Below are positions 1 to 5,357 of a stretch of DNA of 5,357 bases, piece by piece. How positions within the stretch are numbered: the stretch's first letter is position 1; each line of letters starts with the position of its first letter. Source of the stretch: Verrucomicrobiota bacterium (GTDB lineage Bacteria; Verrucomicrobiota; Kiritimatiellia; JAAZAB01); contig JAHIMN010000063.1 in NCBI GenBank assembly GCA_018896395.1, positions 1 to 5,357 of the forward strand, given 5' to 3'. Below the pieces are notes generated by a model. It made no database searches, was not told the DNA's origin, and saw only the letters and a program-made list of their open reading frames with translations. The translations under genes and the position numbers were made by a program.

Positions 1-885
1 CGCCAATTTATGACCGGACTGGCCGCCACGGCGGTCAGCAGTGTGTGCCCGCCGCGTATGGCGTGGGCGGCATCCGGATCCGGGCCCAAGTCCACGATTT
101 ATGTGGTACACGGCGCCGATCCCGGCCGCATGCTCGCGGCGGGTATTGCCCGGCTGGGCGGATGGGGAAGCTTTGTGAAGCCGCGCCAAAACGTGGTGCT
201 CAAGCTGAACGCCGCCTGGGCCTCATTGCCTGAACAGGGCGGGAATACGAGTCCTGCCTTGGTCGAATGCTGTATCCAGGAGTGTTTGCGTTCCGGCGCC
301 GCCGCAGTCGTGGTGCCTGAAAATAGCTGTTCCCCCGCCAAAAACGCGTTTGAACGCAGTGGTATCGGCACGGCGGTCAAGCGCTCAGGCGGGCGCATGT
401 ATTCGCCGGAGCGCCGTCATTTTCAGCGCGTGACCATTCCCCGGGGTGTCAATCTCAAAGAGGCGGACGTGGTCCGGGATGTGCTGGAAGCGCCCTGCCT
501 GATTAATATGCCGGTGGCCAAAAGCCACGGTGGTTCGACCCTGACGCTCTCCATGAAAAACTGGATGGGCTCGGTATCCGACCGCGGCTATTGGCATGCG
601 CACAACCTGCACCAGTGCATCGCGGATTTCAGCACATTCATCAAGCCCTCGCTGATTATTGTGGATGCCCTGCGCATCATGACCACCAATGGACCCCAAG
701 GACCCGGCAAGCTGGCCTATCCCAATAAGCTCATCTTCGGTACGGACCCGGTGGCGGTGGACGCTTATGCGGCGACGCTGTTCGGTAAACAACCGTTTGA
801 TGTGCTTTATATTAAACTGGCCCATGATATGGGGGTCGGATGCGGGGACTTGAAGCAAGTCCGGATTGTGCCCGTGGATGCCTGA
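1..885 (+). CDS. DUF362 domain protein, probable Tat-exported, 5' end cut by window edge
   Basis: The frame is open from base 1 (residues R-Q-F before the first visible Met at base 10) to TGA at 883-885, so the true start lies outside the window. R-Q-F-M followed by a mild hydrophobic run and an A-W-A-A cleavage-like site looks like the rest of a twin-arginine signal peptide (RRxFM type); only one Arg is visible. Family marks of DUF362, numbered from the Met at base 10: VVLKLN near residue 62, LINMPVAKSHG followed by TLSMKNWMG near residues 163-186, IIVDALRIMTTNGPQG near 217-232, and FGTDPVAVDAYAATLFG near 243-259. Many relatives end in a 4Fe-4S ferredoxin domain, but this one stops after the core and has no CxxCxxC motif. 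It lies 16 nt upstream of a polyferredoxin gene, so an operon and an electron-transfer role are inferred. The biochemical function of DUF362 is not settled. Family assignment is firm; export is likely; substrate is unknown. Confidence 0.87.
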   Translation, partial: RQFMTGLAATAVSSVCPPRMAWAASGSGPKSTIYVVHGADPGRMLAAGIARLGGWGSFVKPRQNVVLKLNAAWASLPEQGGNTSPALVECCIQECLRSGAAAVVVPENSCSPAKNAFERSGIGTAVKRSGGRMYSPERRHFQRVTIPRGVNLKEADVVRDVLEAPCLINMPVAKSHGGSTLTLSMKNWMGSVSDRGYWHAHNLHQCIADFSTFIKPSLIIVDALRIMTTNGPQGPGKLAYPNKLIFGTDPVAVDAYAATLFGKQPFDVLYIKLAHDMGVGCGDLKQVRIVPVDA

Positions 886-901
886 ACCAAAAAATTAACG
901 C

Positions 902-2230
902 TTGGTTTTCCCCTTCATGCTTGGCTCTTTGCGTATACACCACCAACGAACGATTCTCCGCGTCGGCATCGTAGCGCTGGCCGCGATCGTAAGTGCGCAG
1001 GTTTTTCCATGGCTTTCGGGCGCGGCCGCCTGGCCGGCCGCCAGTCCTCTGCTTTCCGTTTGCGTAACGGTCGCGGCGCGCTCGGTCAGCCTGGTATCGT
1101 TAATTGGCCTGCCTCTGTTGGTGTTGGCCCTGGTGCGTGGTCGCTGGTTTTGCCACCATCTGTGCCCGACGGGATACCTGCTGATTTGGGTCGGTAAGTT
1201 TACCCGCCTCCGGCGGCGCCATAGGCGACCAAGGCTGAAACGTCATCATCCTTTATCTATGCGCCGCTTTCCGGCGTTGGGTCCGGGCTTGTGCCTCGTG
1301 ATGTTGGGCAGCGCGTTAGCCGGATTTCCCCTGCTCTTGAATCTTGATCCGTTGGTCCAGTTTAACGGGTTTTTCAGTGTATGGCGGGGTACGGACTGGA
1401 GATGGGTGGATGGACTGCCGGCCTTGAGTTTGATTATGCTCGGCCTGATCACGACGATCTGGCCGCACCTTTGGTGCGAGCGGATATGTCCCCTGGGCGC
1501 CCTGCAGGCACTACTGGGGATAGCTGGTAAGGCCTGCCGGCATGTGATCGGGCGTAAACCGGCTACTCAGCCGGCGATGGATGCCGTCCCAGTTTGCCCT
1601 AGTTACCTTTCGGCGCCGGCGGGCAGAGGCGTTGCGGGGCGGCGTATGTTCCTGGCCCTGGCCTTTGGCGCGGGCCTGGGGTGGGTGCTGAAGCGGATGG
1701 GAACCTTTTGCCTTGGGCCGGACGGGCCGATTCGCCCGCCGGGTGCCGTGGCCGAACCTGTATTATGGGGGCTTTGCTCTCGGTGCGGCAGTTGTATGCG
1801 CGCCTGTCCGGAAGGTATTATCATTCCCGACCTGGGAACCGGCGGACCCGGAAGCTGGCTAACGCCCCGCTTGGATTTCAGCCAGCGCTACTGCAATGAA
1901 TGGTGCCAGCTCTGCACGGGCGTCTGTCCGACGGGCGCCATTAGACGTCTGTCGTTGGAAGCCAAACGGGCCTTGTCCATTGGCACGGCCCGGGTGGATC
2001 GCACCCGCTGTCTGGCGTGGAACGAGGCCCAGTATTGCATGGTGTGCCACGAATTCTGTTCCTACCAGGCCGTTCGAATTGTGGAGCATAACGGCGTCAA
2101 TTGTCCGGAAGTGGATGAAGCCCTGTGCCGGGGGTGCGGGGCCTGCCAGAGCCACTGTCCGGCCGAACCGGTCCGTGCGATTGTGGTCCATACCCATGAA
2201 CAGGCGTACGCGCCATGCAAAAGAGATTGA
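902..2230 (+). CDS. Membrane-bound polyferredoxin, NapH-like/NapG-like fusion
   Basis: Protein of 442 aa if it starts at TTG 902; ATG 917 (437 aa) is equally possible, as neither has a clear Shine-Dalgarno. Hydrophobic segments lie near residues 20-38, 50-78, 126-147 and 171-190. Two NapH/MauN-type CxxxCP motifs follow the second and fourth segments (C84/C88 and C192/C196). A G-R-R-M-F plus hydrophobic stretch at 246-265 resembles a Tat signal or internal anchor, as at the start of NapG/MauM. An RPPGAVAEP motif (278-286) then leads into four Cys4 sites: C292/295/298/302, C331/335/338/342, C370/379/382/386 and C409/412/415/419. The third site ends in C-S rather than the usual C-P. Known relatives pass electrons between the quinone pool and periplasmic partners. 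Here the partner is inferred to be the upstream DUF362 protein. It is not a true nap locus: no nitrate reductase gene is visible. The ferredoxin assignment is secure; the physiological role is not. Confidence 0.85.
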   Translation: MVFPFMLGSLRIHHQRTILRVGIVALAAIVSAQVFPWLSGAAAWPAASPLLSVCVTVAARSVSLVSLIGLPLLVLALVRGRWFCHHLCPTGYLLIWVGKFTRLRRRHRRPRLKRHHPLSMRRFPALGPGLCLVMLGSALAGFPLLLNLDPLVQFNGFFSVWRGTDWRWVDGLPALSLIMLGLITTIWPHLWCERICPLGALQALLGIAGKACRHVIGRKPATQPAMDAVPVCPSYLSAPAGRGVAGRRMFLALAFGAGLGWVLKRMGTFCLGPDGPIRPPGAVAEPVLWGLCSRCGSCMRACPEGIIIPDLGTGGPGSWLTPRLDFSQRYCNEWCQLCTGVCPTGAIRRLSLEAKRALSIGTARVDRTRCLAWNEAQYCMVCHEFCSYQAVRIVEHNGVNCPEVDEALCRGCGACQSHCPAEPVRAIVVHTHEQAYAPCKRD

Positions 2231-2254
2231 CAACCCCCTATCCGTCGGTATAAA
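2227..2254 (+). promoter_or_regulatory. Near-consensus sigma-70 promoter for tRNA-Thr (and probably rpoD)
   Basis: TTGACA (2227-2232, 6/6 to the -35 consensus), a 16-bp spacer, then TATAAA (2249-2254, 5/6 to the -10 consensus). Transcription would begin near 2261, about 24 nt before the tRNA. The -35 box overlaps the TGA stop of the polyferredoxin gene (2228-2230), so the tRNA has its own promoter even though the gap is short. The boxes are seen directly; their activity is inferred. Confidence 0.72.
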
Positions 2255-2284
2255 CATGTAATCCGGGTGTTTTGTTATTTTCCT

Positions 2285-2357
2285 GCCAACGTAGCTCAGT
2301 TGGTAGAGCAGCGCATTCGTAATGCGCAGGTCGTCGGTTCGACCCCGACCGTTGGCT
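2285..2357 (+). tRNA. tRNA-Thr (anticodon CGT)
   Basis: Complete 73-nt cloverleaf. Acceptor arm GCCAACG (2285-2291) pairs perfectly with CGTTGGC (2350-2356), and the discriminator is T2357. D stem GCTC/GAGC (2294-2297/2306-2309). Anticodon stem GCGCA/TGCGC around the loop TTCGTAA, with anticodon CGT at 2318-2320, reading ACG (Thr). Five-base variable region. T stem GTCGG/CCGAC with loop TTCGACC. G1-C72, C2-G71 and anticodon G35-U36 fit known threonine identity elements. No 3' CCA is encoded, so it would be added by the nucleotidyltransferase. There is no intron or anomaly. The rpoD start codon lies only 24 nt past the 3' end. Confidence 0.97.
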
Positions 2358-2381
2358 TGGGGTGTGCACATCGTTGGACAT

Positions 2382-4238
2382 ATGAAAAAAAAACATAAAT
2401 CACCGGCCACTTGCCGCGTCAGCCCGCCCAAAAGGCATGCTCATCCGCTGCCGCCGCCCAACGCCAAGAGCGCTCTTCCGCATAAAAAAGCGCCAGCCGG
2501 CAAAGGCGCGCCCAAGACGACGCCGCGGGTAATCAAATCCGACGCCGCCAAAGGCGCGGTGGCCGACTTGAGCGGCGAGACCTTGAATCCCAATATCCGC
2601 GTCAAGCTGAGCAGTGAAGAACTGCGTGAAAAGATGAAGGATCTGACAAAGCTGGCGCGGGACCAGGGCTATCTGACGTACGGCGACATCAACGGGGCGC
2701 TTCCGACCAACCTGATTGATCCCGAGGAGATTGACGGTTTTATCCTGCTCCTGCGCGGGATGGACATCGAGGTGATTGATTCCACCGGCGTGGAGCAGTT
2801 CAAGAAGCAGGCGGAAAAGGAAGAGCGTGCCGAGCAGGCCAAGTCCATGGATGTCATGGATGATCCAATCCGCACGTACCTGCACCAGATGGGGCAGGTA
2901 CCGCTTCTAACGCGCAACCAGGAAGTGGAAATCTGCAAGCGGATTGAGGAAGCGGAGATTAATTCGCGCGCCCTGTTCAAGCGTTTCGGGTTTTCGATGG
3001 AAGCTTACTTGGCCCTCGCGGGCCGGCTGGAAGAGGGCAAAGAACGGTTTGACCGCATCATTATTGATAAACATGTGGAGGGGCGCGATAAGTATTTCCG
3101 GATGTTGCCGGCCCTGAAGAAAAAAATCAGCCTCTCGTACAAAAAAATTACAATGCTGTTTGCCAGGCTCAAGAAGGCCCGCAACAATCCGAAGAAGGCG
3201 GAGCACTGTCAGAAAGTGTTCGACAAATCCTGGGCCGCTTATTCCCGCCAGCTGGACGTGTTTTATTTCAAGCAGAGGGCCATCGAGGATTTCGTCGTTT
3301 TGGCGGATATTTACTACCAGAAGCACCTGGAATGCACCGGCCTGATCCATAAGCTGGAAACCGCCAAGGGCCCAAAGACCGCGAACCGGGCGACAAAACT
3401 GCGGGGGGAACGCAACAAACTGCGGGATTTGGAAAATCTATACCTGATGGAGGTGAGCGTTTTTGAGGCCAAGTACGGCGAGTTTAAAAGCTGGCTCAAG
3501 AAGGGGCAGAAGGCCCGAACCGAAATGGCGGAAGCCAACCTGCGATTGGTAATCAGCATCGTTAAAAAATATATGAACCGCGGGCTAATGTTCCTGGACC
3601 TCATCCAGGAGGGCAACACGGGTCTGATGCGGGCCGTGGAAAAATTCGAATACAAACGGGGATACAAGTTCAGTACCTATGCCACGTGGTGGATCCGCCA
3701 GGCCGCCACCCGGGCGATTGCCGATCAGGCCCGCACTATCCGCATCCCGGTCCACATGATTGAGACCATCAACAAGCTGGTTCGGGTCCAGAAACAGCTC
3801 CTCCAGGATTTCGGCCGCGAGCCGACGCCCGAAGAGGTGGCCAATGAAGTAGACCTCCCCGTGGACCGCGTCCGCGAAGTGTTCAAGATGTCCCAGCAGC
3901 CGATTTCCCTGCAGGCTTCCGTGGGCGACAGTGACGACGCCTGCTTCGGTGATTTCATCGAGGACAAATCGGCGGAAAATCCATCCGAAATGACCGGTTA
4001 CAGTCTTCTGCGGGAGCGCCTGCAGGAAGTCATCGCCACGCTCTCCGAGCGCGAGCAGAAGGTATTAAAACTACGCTTTGGCGTTGCCGACGGCTGTCCG
4101 CGCACGTTGGAAGAAGTCGGCAGTATGTTTGCCGTAACCCGCGAGCGCATTCGGCAGATCGAAGCCAAGGCCCTGCGTAAATTGCGTCATCCGACGCGTT
4201 TGCAGAAGCTGGAAGGATTTTTAGAGATCCACAAGTAA
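2382..4238 (+). CDS. rpoD: Primary RNA polymerase sigma factor (sigma-70 family, RpoD/SigA)
   Basis: Housekeeping sigma factor of 618 aa that directs RNA polymerase to -35/-10 promoters. ATG 2382 is chosen because the frame's upstream ATG (2322) lies inside the tRNA; GTG 2364 is a weaker alternative. The Shine-Dalgarno is poor (GGA at 2376-2378). Layout: Lys/Pro-rich, probably disordered extension 1-70; region 1.1 about 75-135 (QGYLTYGDINGALP); region 1.2 about 160-193 (DPIRTYLHQMG); basic non-conserved region about 194-375; region 2 about 380-450 with the aromatic melting residues Y428, F430, Y433, W436, W437 and -10 contacts Q440 and T443; region 3 about 459-535 (GREPTPEEVA); region 4 about 541-605 with the -35 helix-turn-helix VTRERIRQIE (585-594). 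Having region 1.1 and all conserved regions marks a group 1 sigma rather than RpoS/RpoH types. The 9-A run after the start codon and the tRNA just upstream are notable. It probably shares the promoter at 2227-2254. Confidence 0.97.
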   Translation: MKKKHKSPATCRVSPPKRHAHPLPPPNAKSALPHKKAPAGKGAPKTTPRVIKSDAAKGAVADLSGETLNPNIRVKLSSEELREKMKDLTKLARDQGYLTYGDINGALPTNLIDPEEIDGFILLLRGMDIEVIDSTGVEQFKKQAEKEERAEQAKSMDVMDDPIRTYLHQMGQVPLLTRNQEVEICKRIEEAEINSRALFKRFGFSMEAYLALAGRLEEGKERFDRIIIDKHVEGRDKYFRMLPALKKKISLSYKKITMLFARLKKARNNPKKAEHCQKVFDKSWAAYSRQLDVFYFKQRAIEDFVVLADIYYQKHLECTGLIHKLETAKGPKTANRATKLRGERNKLRDLENLYLMEVSVFEAKYGEFKSWLKKGQKARTEMAEANLRLVISIVKKYMNRGLMFLDLIQEGNTGLMRAVEKFEYKRGYKFSTYATWWIRQAATRAIADQARTIRIPVHMIETINKLVRVQKQLLQDFGREPTPEEVANEVDLPVDRVREVFKMSQQPISLQASVGDSDDACFGDFIEDKSAENPSEMTGYSLLRERLQEVIATLSEREQKVLKLRFGVADGCPRTLEEVGSMFAVTRERIRQIEAKALRKLRHPTRLQKLEGFLEIHK

Positions 4239-4240
4239 AC

Positions 4241-4494
4241 TTTCTTTGCCCGCGAAATGGCGCGAACAGGATTTAAAAAAAAACATTTTTGCCCGCGAAC
4301 CATCCCTCTTCGCTTGGAAGCTTCCGCCTTCGCCAAGGCTATGGCGGACAAGACGGCGGGACAGGCGCGAAAGAAACGCGAATAGGGTCTGTCTTTTAAT
4401 TTCAAATGAATAAGTCAACAAACTAACGGAAAGGGATTAAAATTACCTCAAAAAAGACATTTTATGTTCCTTGGGCATGGTTCGCGGACAATAA
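4241..4494. repeat. CGCGAA-rich intergenic repeat region with inverted repeats
   Basis: This gene-free stretch fills most of the 287-nt gap between rpoD and the next gene. CGCGAA occurs at 4251, 4261, 4294, 4366 and 4377, and its inverse TTCGCG at 4481. TTTGCCCGCGAA is an exact direct repeat at 4245-4256 and 4288-4299. An 18-nt segment at 4286-4303 matches the reverse complement of 4477-4494 at 16 of 18 positions. TTTCTTT (4241-4247) is mirrored by AAAGAAA (4370-4376). In the middle, GCCTT-CGCC-AAGGC (4326-4339) forms a hairpin that competes with CCGCC/GGCGG (4324-4328/4343-4347), next to the palindrome GGAAGCTTCC (4316-4325). No T-run follows these hairpins, so a standard terminator for rpoD is not evident. 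The region looks like a dispersed non-coding repeat or a small non-autonomous element; being multicopy in the genome is inference. Confidence 0.55.
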
Positions 4495-4512
4495 ATCTTG
4501 CCTTACTTTCCG

Positions 4513-4517
4513 AAAGG
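4513..4517 (+). promoter_or_regulatory. Shine-Dalgarno AAAGG for the pentapeptide-repeat gene
   Basis: AAAGG sits 8 nt before ATG 4526, and 11 nt before the next in-frame ATG (4529). The better spacing favours 4526, though the two starts differ by one Met. No convincing -35/-10 pair was found in the AT-richer leader upstream. Confidence 0.6.
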
Positions 4518-4525
4518 TCGGGGCT

Positions 4526-5185
4526 ATGATGAACAAATCGATGTTTGCTTCGATTTTTAATCCCAGGCTTGCGCTCGCCCTGTTTGCCTTTATGCTTACG
4601 CTCGCCCTTCCTGTCCAGGTTACCGGTCAAGCATTCAATATCAAAAAGAGAGTTAAGACGGCGGATACCTCAGCCGCAAAGCTGACTCGCGAGCAGTGTC
4701 TGGTGCGCGCCCGGAGCGCCCGGATCAACAAGGATCTGCAAGGCGCCAAACTGAACAATGCCGATCTGAGCAATGTGATCCTGCTGTCGGCGGATATGCG
4801 CGAAGCCAATCTGAAGAAAACGATTCTGACCAAAGCCGCCATGTGCCGGGCCAATTTGAGCGTCGCCGATTTGGAGGGCGCCGTGCTGAACGAGGCCGAC
4901 CTGAGCAGCGCCACGCTGGTCAACGCCAAATTGAAAGGCGCCAATCTCGTACGCGCCAAACTGTGCGATGCCACGTTAATGGGGGCTGACTTGACCGGCG
5001 CGATCCTGACCGAAGCAAACCTGTCCGGCGCGAACCTGACCGGAGCCATCCTGACCAAAGCCATCCTGTTGGGAACGGACCTGTCCGGCGCGAACCTGCA
5101 TGGCGCCGTGCTGTCGAATACCAATCAGTTGGATAAAGCCGTATTGTCCCAAACGATTCTGCCCGATGGGACGGTGCATCCCTGA
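4526..5185 (+). CDS. Exported pentapeptide-repeat protein
   Basis: Protein of 219 aa. Residues 1-36 form a signal peptide: a basic start (N-K, later P-R), a hydrophobic core at about 15-30 and a G-Q-A cleavage-like site near 36. A short basic linker (37-70) follows. Residues 71-200 are 26 consecutive in-register five-residue repeats of the A(D/N)LxX type, with Leu or Met at every fifth position (L71, L76, L81 and so on to L196). A one-residue slip at Q201 precedes two weaker repeats (L202, L207). Such repeats fold as a right-handed four-sided beta-helix with 20 residues per turn, so this is about 6.5 turns. Some cytoplasmic relatives (MfpA/Qnr) mimic DNA and protect gyrase, but the signal peptide points to the periplasm or exterior and argues against that role. 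Cys58, Cys107 and Cys147 are present. Preceded by AAAGG. Function unknown; fold and export are well supported. Confidence 0.9.
   Translation: MMNKSMFASIFNPRLALALFAFMLTLALPVQVTGQAFNIKKRVKTADTSAAKLTREQCLVRARSARINKDLQGAKLNNADLSNVILLSADMREANLKKTILTKAAMCRANLSVADLEGAVLNEADLSSATLVNAKLKGANLVRAKLCDATLMGADLTGAILTEANLSGANLTGAILTKAILLGTDLSGANLHGAVLSNTNQLDKAVLSQTILPDGTVHP
4736..5125 (+). repeat. 15-bp/60-bp periodic coding repeat (pentapeptide array)
   Basis: DNA encoding the 26 in-register pentapeptides has a 15-bp period with Leu codons (CTG or TTG) in phase. A 20-nt segment is identical at 5019-5038 and 5079-5098, exactly 60 bp apart, which equals one 20-residue turn of the predicted beta-helix. This implies local duplication or conversion of a whole turn. 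It also explains the long open frames on the opposite strand, which are not genes. Confidence 0.75.
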
Positions 5186-5195
5186 ATTATTCAGG
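5181..5195. other. Short palindrome at the stop codon
   Basis: CCTGAA-TTA-TTCAGG is a perfect 6-bp stem (7 bp if the central A/T pair is counted) spanning the TGA of the pentapeptide-repeat gene. No T-run follows, so it is at best a weak mRNA-end hairpin and not a standard intrinsic terminator. Confidence 0.3.
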
Positions 5196-5357
5196 TTGAG
5201 GCTTCGGCTGACGACACGATAGTGTTAAAAGTTCTATGAAAAAATGAGAGTTGTGGGGTGGAGATCGAATGAGCGAGGTAAGAGGTGCCACTGGCGGTGC
5301 AGGCAGGGATTATTGAAGAGGGTTTAGGAGCTTTGGAAGGTGATGGGGATGGGATCA
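5196..5357. other. Right-edge region with no intact gene
   Basis: No plus-strand frame with a convincing start and length is present. From about 5240 the plus strand is strikingly G-rich and C-poor, unlike the genes to the left. The plus frame through 5258-5357 reads protein-like residues (V-E-I-E, then E-V-P-L-A-V-Q-A-G-I-I-E-E-G) but is broken by TGA at 5270-5272 and TAA at 5279-5281; a GTG at 5285 could open a gene running off the edge. The minus strand is open without a Met from the edge to a TGA at 5191-5193, but is Ser/Pro-rich, as antisense readings often are. A decayed or partial gene is possible; nothing can be named. Confidence 0.3.

Noticed and set aside
902..2230. Genuine periplasmic nitrate reductase component (napH or napG)
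   Set aside because: No napA, napB or napD nearby, the two halves are fused, and the second and third cluster spacings differ from NapG; the partner here is DUF362.
2322..2381. Upstream ATG extending rpoD by 20 codons
   Set aside because: The codon lies in the anticodon arm of the tRNA gene, so translation from it is implausible. ATG 2382 gives a Lys-rich start and a complete sigma factor.
2400..3350. Several minus-strand frames opposite rpoD
   Set aside because: They overlap a strongly conserved protein gene on the other strand and have no recognisable motifs; shadows of biased codon use.
4326..4339. Intrinsic terminator for rpoD at hairpin GCCTT-CGCC-AAGGC
   Set aside because: The stem is only 5 bp and is followed by mixed sequence with no T-run; it fits the repeat region better.
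4187..4421. Two overlapping minus-strand frames of 66-72 codons in the rpoD downstream gap
   Set aside because: They run through hairpin-rich repeats and into the 3' end of rpoD, with no ribosome site and no family-like sequence.
4471..4493. Promoter for the pentapeptide-repeat gene from TTGGGC and ACAATA
   Set aside because: The spacer would be only 11 bp, too short for a sigma-70 promoter, and the boxes are weak matches.
4627..5124. Long minus-strand frame (165 codons) with its own five-residue periodicity, and a shorter one at 4976-5179
   Set aside because: They are antisense readings of the pentapeptide array. The 15-bp period keeps all frames regular and stop-free; no ribosome site or independent coding signal.
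4736..5125. CRISPR array
   Set aside because: The 15-bp periodicity is coding and in frame. There are no identical long repeats with unique spacers and no cas genes.

Overview
The window is GC-rich bacterial chromosome. All convincing genes lie on the plus strand. It holds four protein genes (the first cut by the left edge), one tRNA gene, one near-consensus housekeeping promoter, and an unusual repeat-rich intergenic stretch. The full-length primary sigma factor has a Lys/Pro-rich N-terminal extension and a medium-length basic non-conserved region. Together with a Tat-type DUF362 protein beside a polyferredoxin and dispersed intergenic repeats, this suggests a member of the PVC group (Verrucomicrobiota/Kiritimatiellota/Lentisphaerota). 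That placement is inference from general resemblance, not proof.

Positions 1-2230 look like a two-gene redox operon. First comes a DUF362 protein whose visible N-terminus is the tail of a probable twin-arginine signal peptide. Sixteen bases later comes a membrane-anchored polyferredoxin. It joins a NapH-like membrane half (two CxxxCP motifs among four hydrophobic segments) to a NapG/MauM-like ferredoxin half with four Cys4 sites. The DUF362 protein lacks the ferredoxin domain that many relatives carry, so the neighbour may supply that function. This is the best candidate for an undercharacterised system here.

Positions 2227-4238 are an information-processing block. A TTGACA-16 bp-TATAAA promoter overlaps the polyferredoxin stop codon. 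It is placed to drive a tRNA-Thr(CGT) gene, and 24 bases after the tRNA the primary sigma factor gene (rpoD) starts. No terminator is visible between them, so the tRNA and rpoD may share a transcript that is freed by tRNA 3'-end processing.

Positions 4239-4525 hold no gene. The stretch is packed with CGCGAA motifs (five forward, one inverted), an imperfect 18-nt inverted repeat and overlapping hairpins, and looks like a dispersed intergenic repeat or a non-autonomous element. Positions 4526-5185 encode an exported pentapeptide-repeat protein with 26 consecutive five-residue repeats. The last 172 bases have no intact gene. They contain a short palindrome at the stop codon and a G-rich stretch with a possible decayed or partial reading frame.
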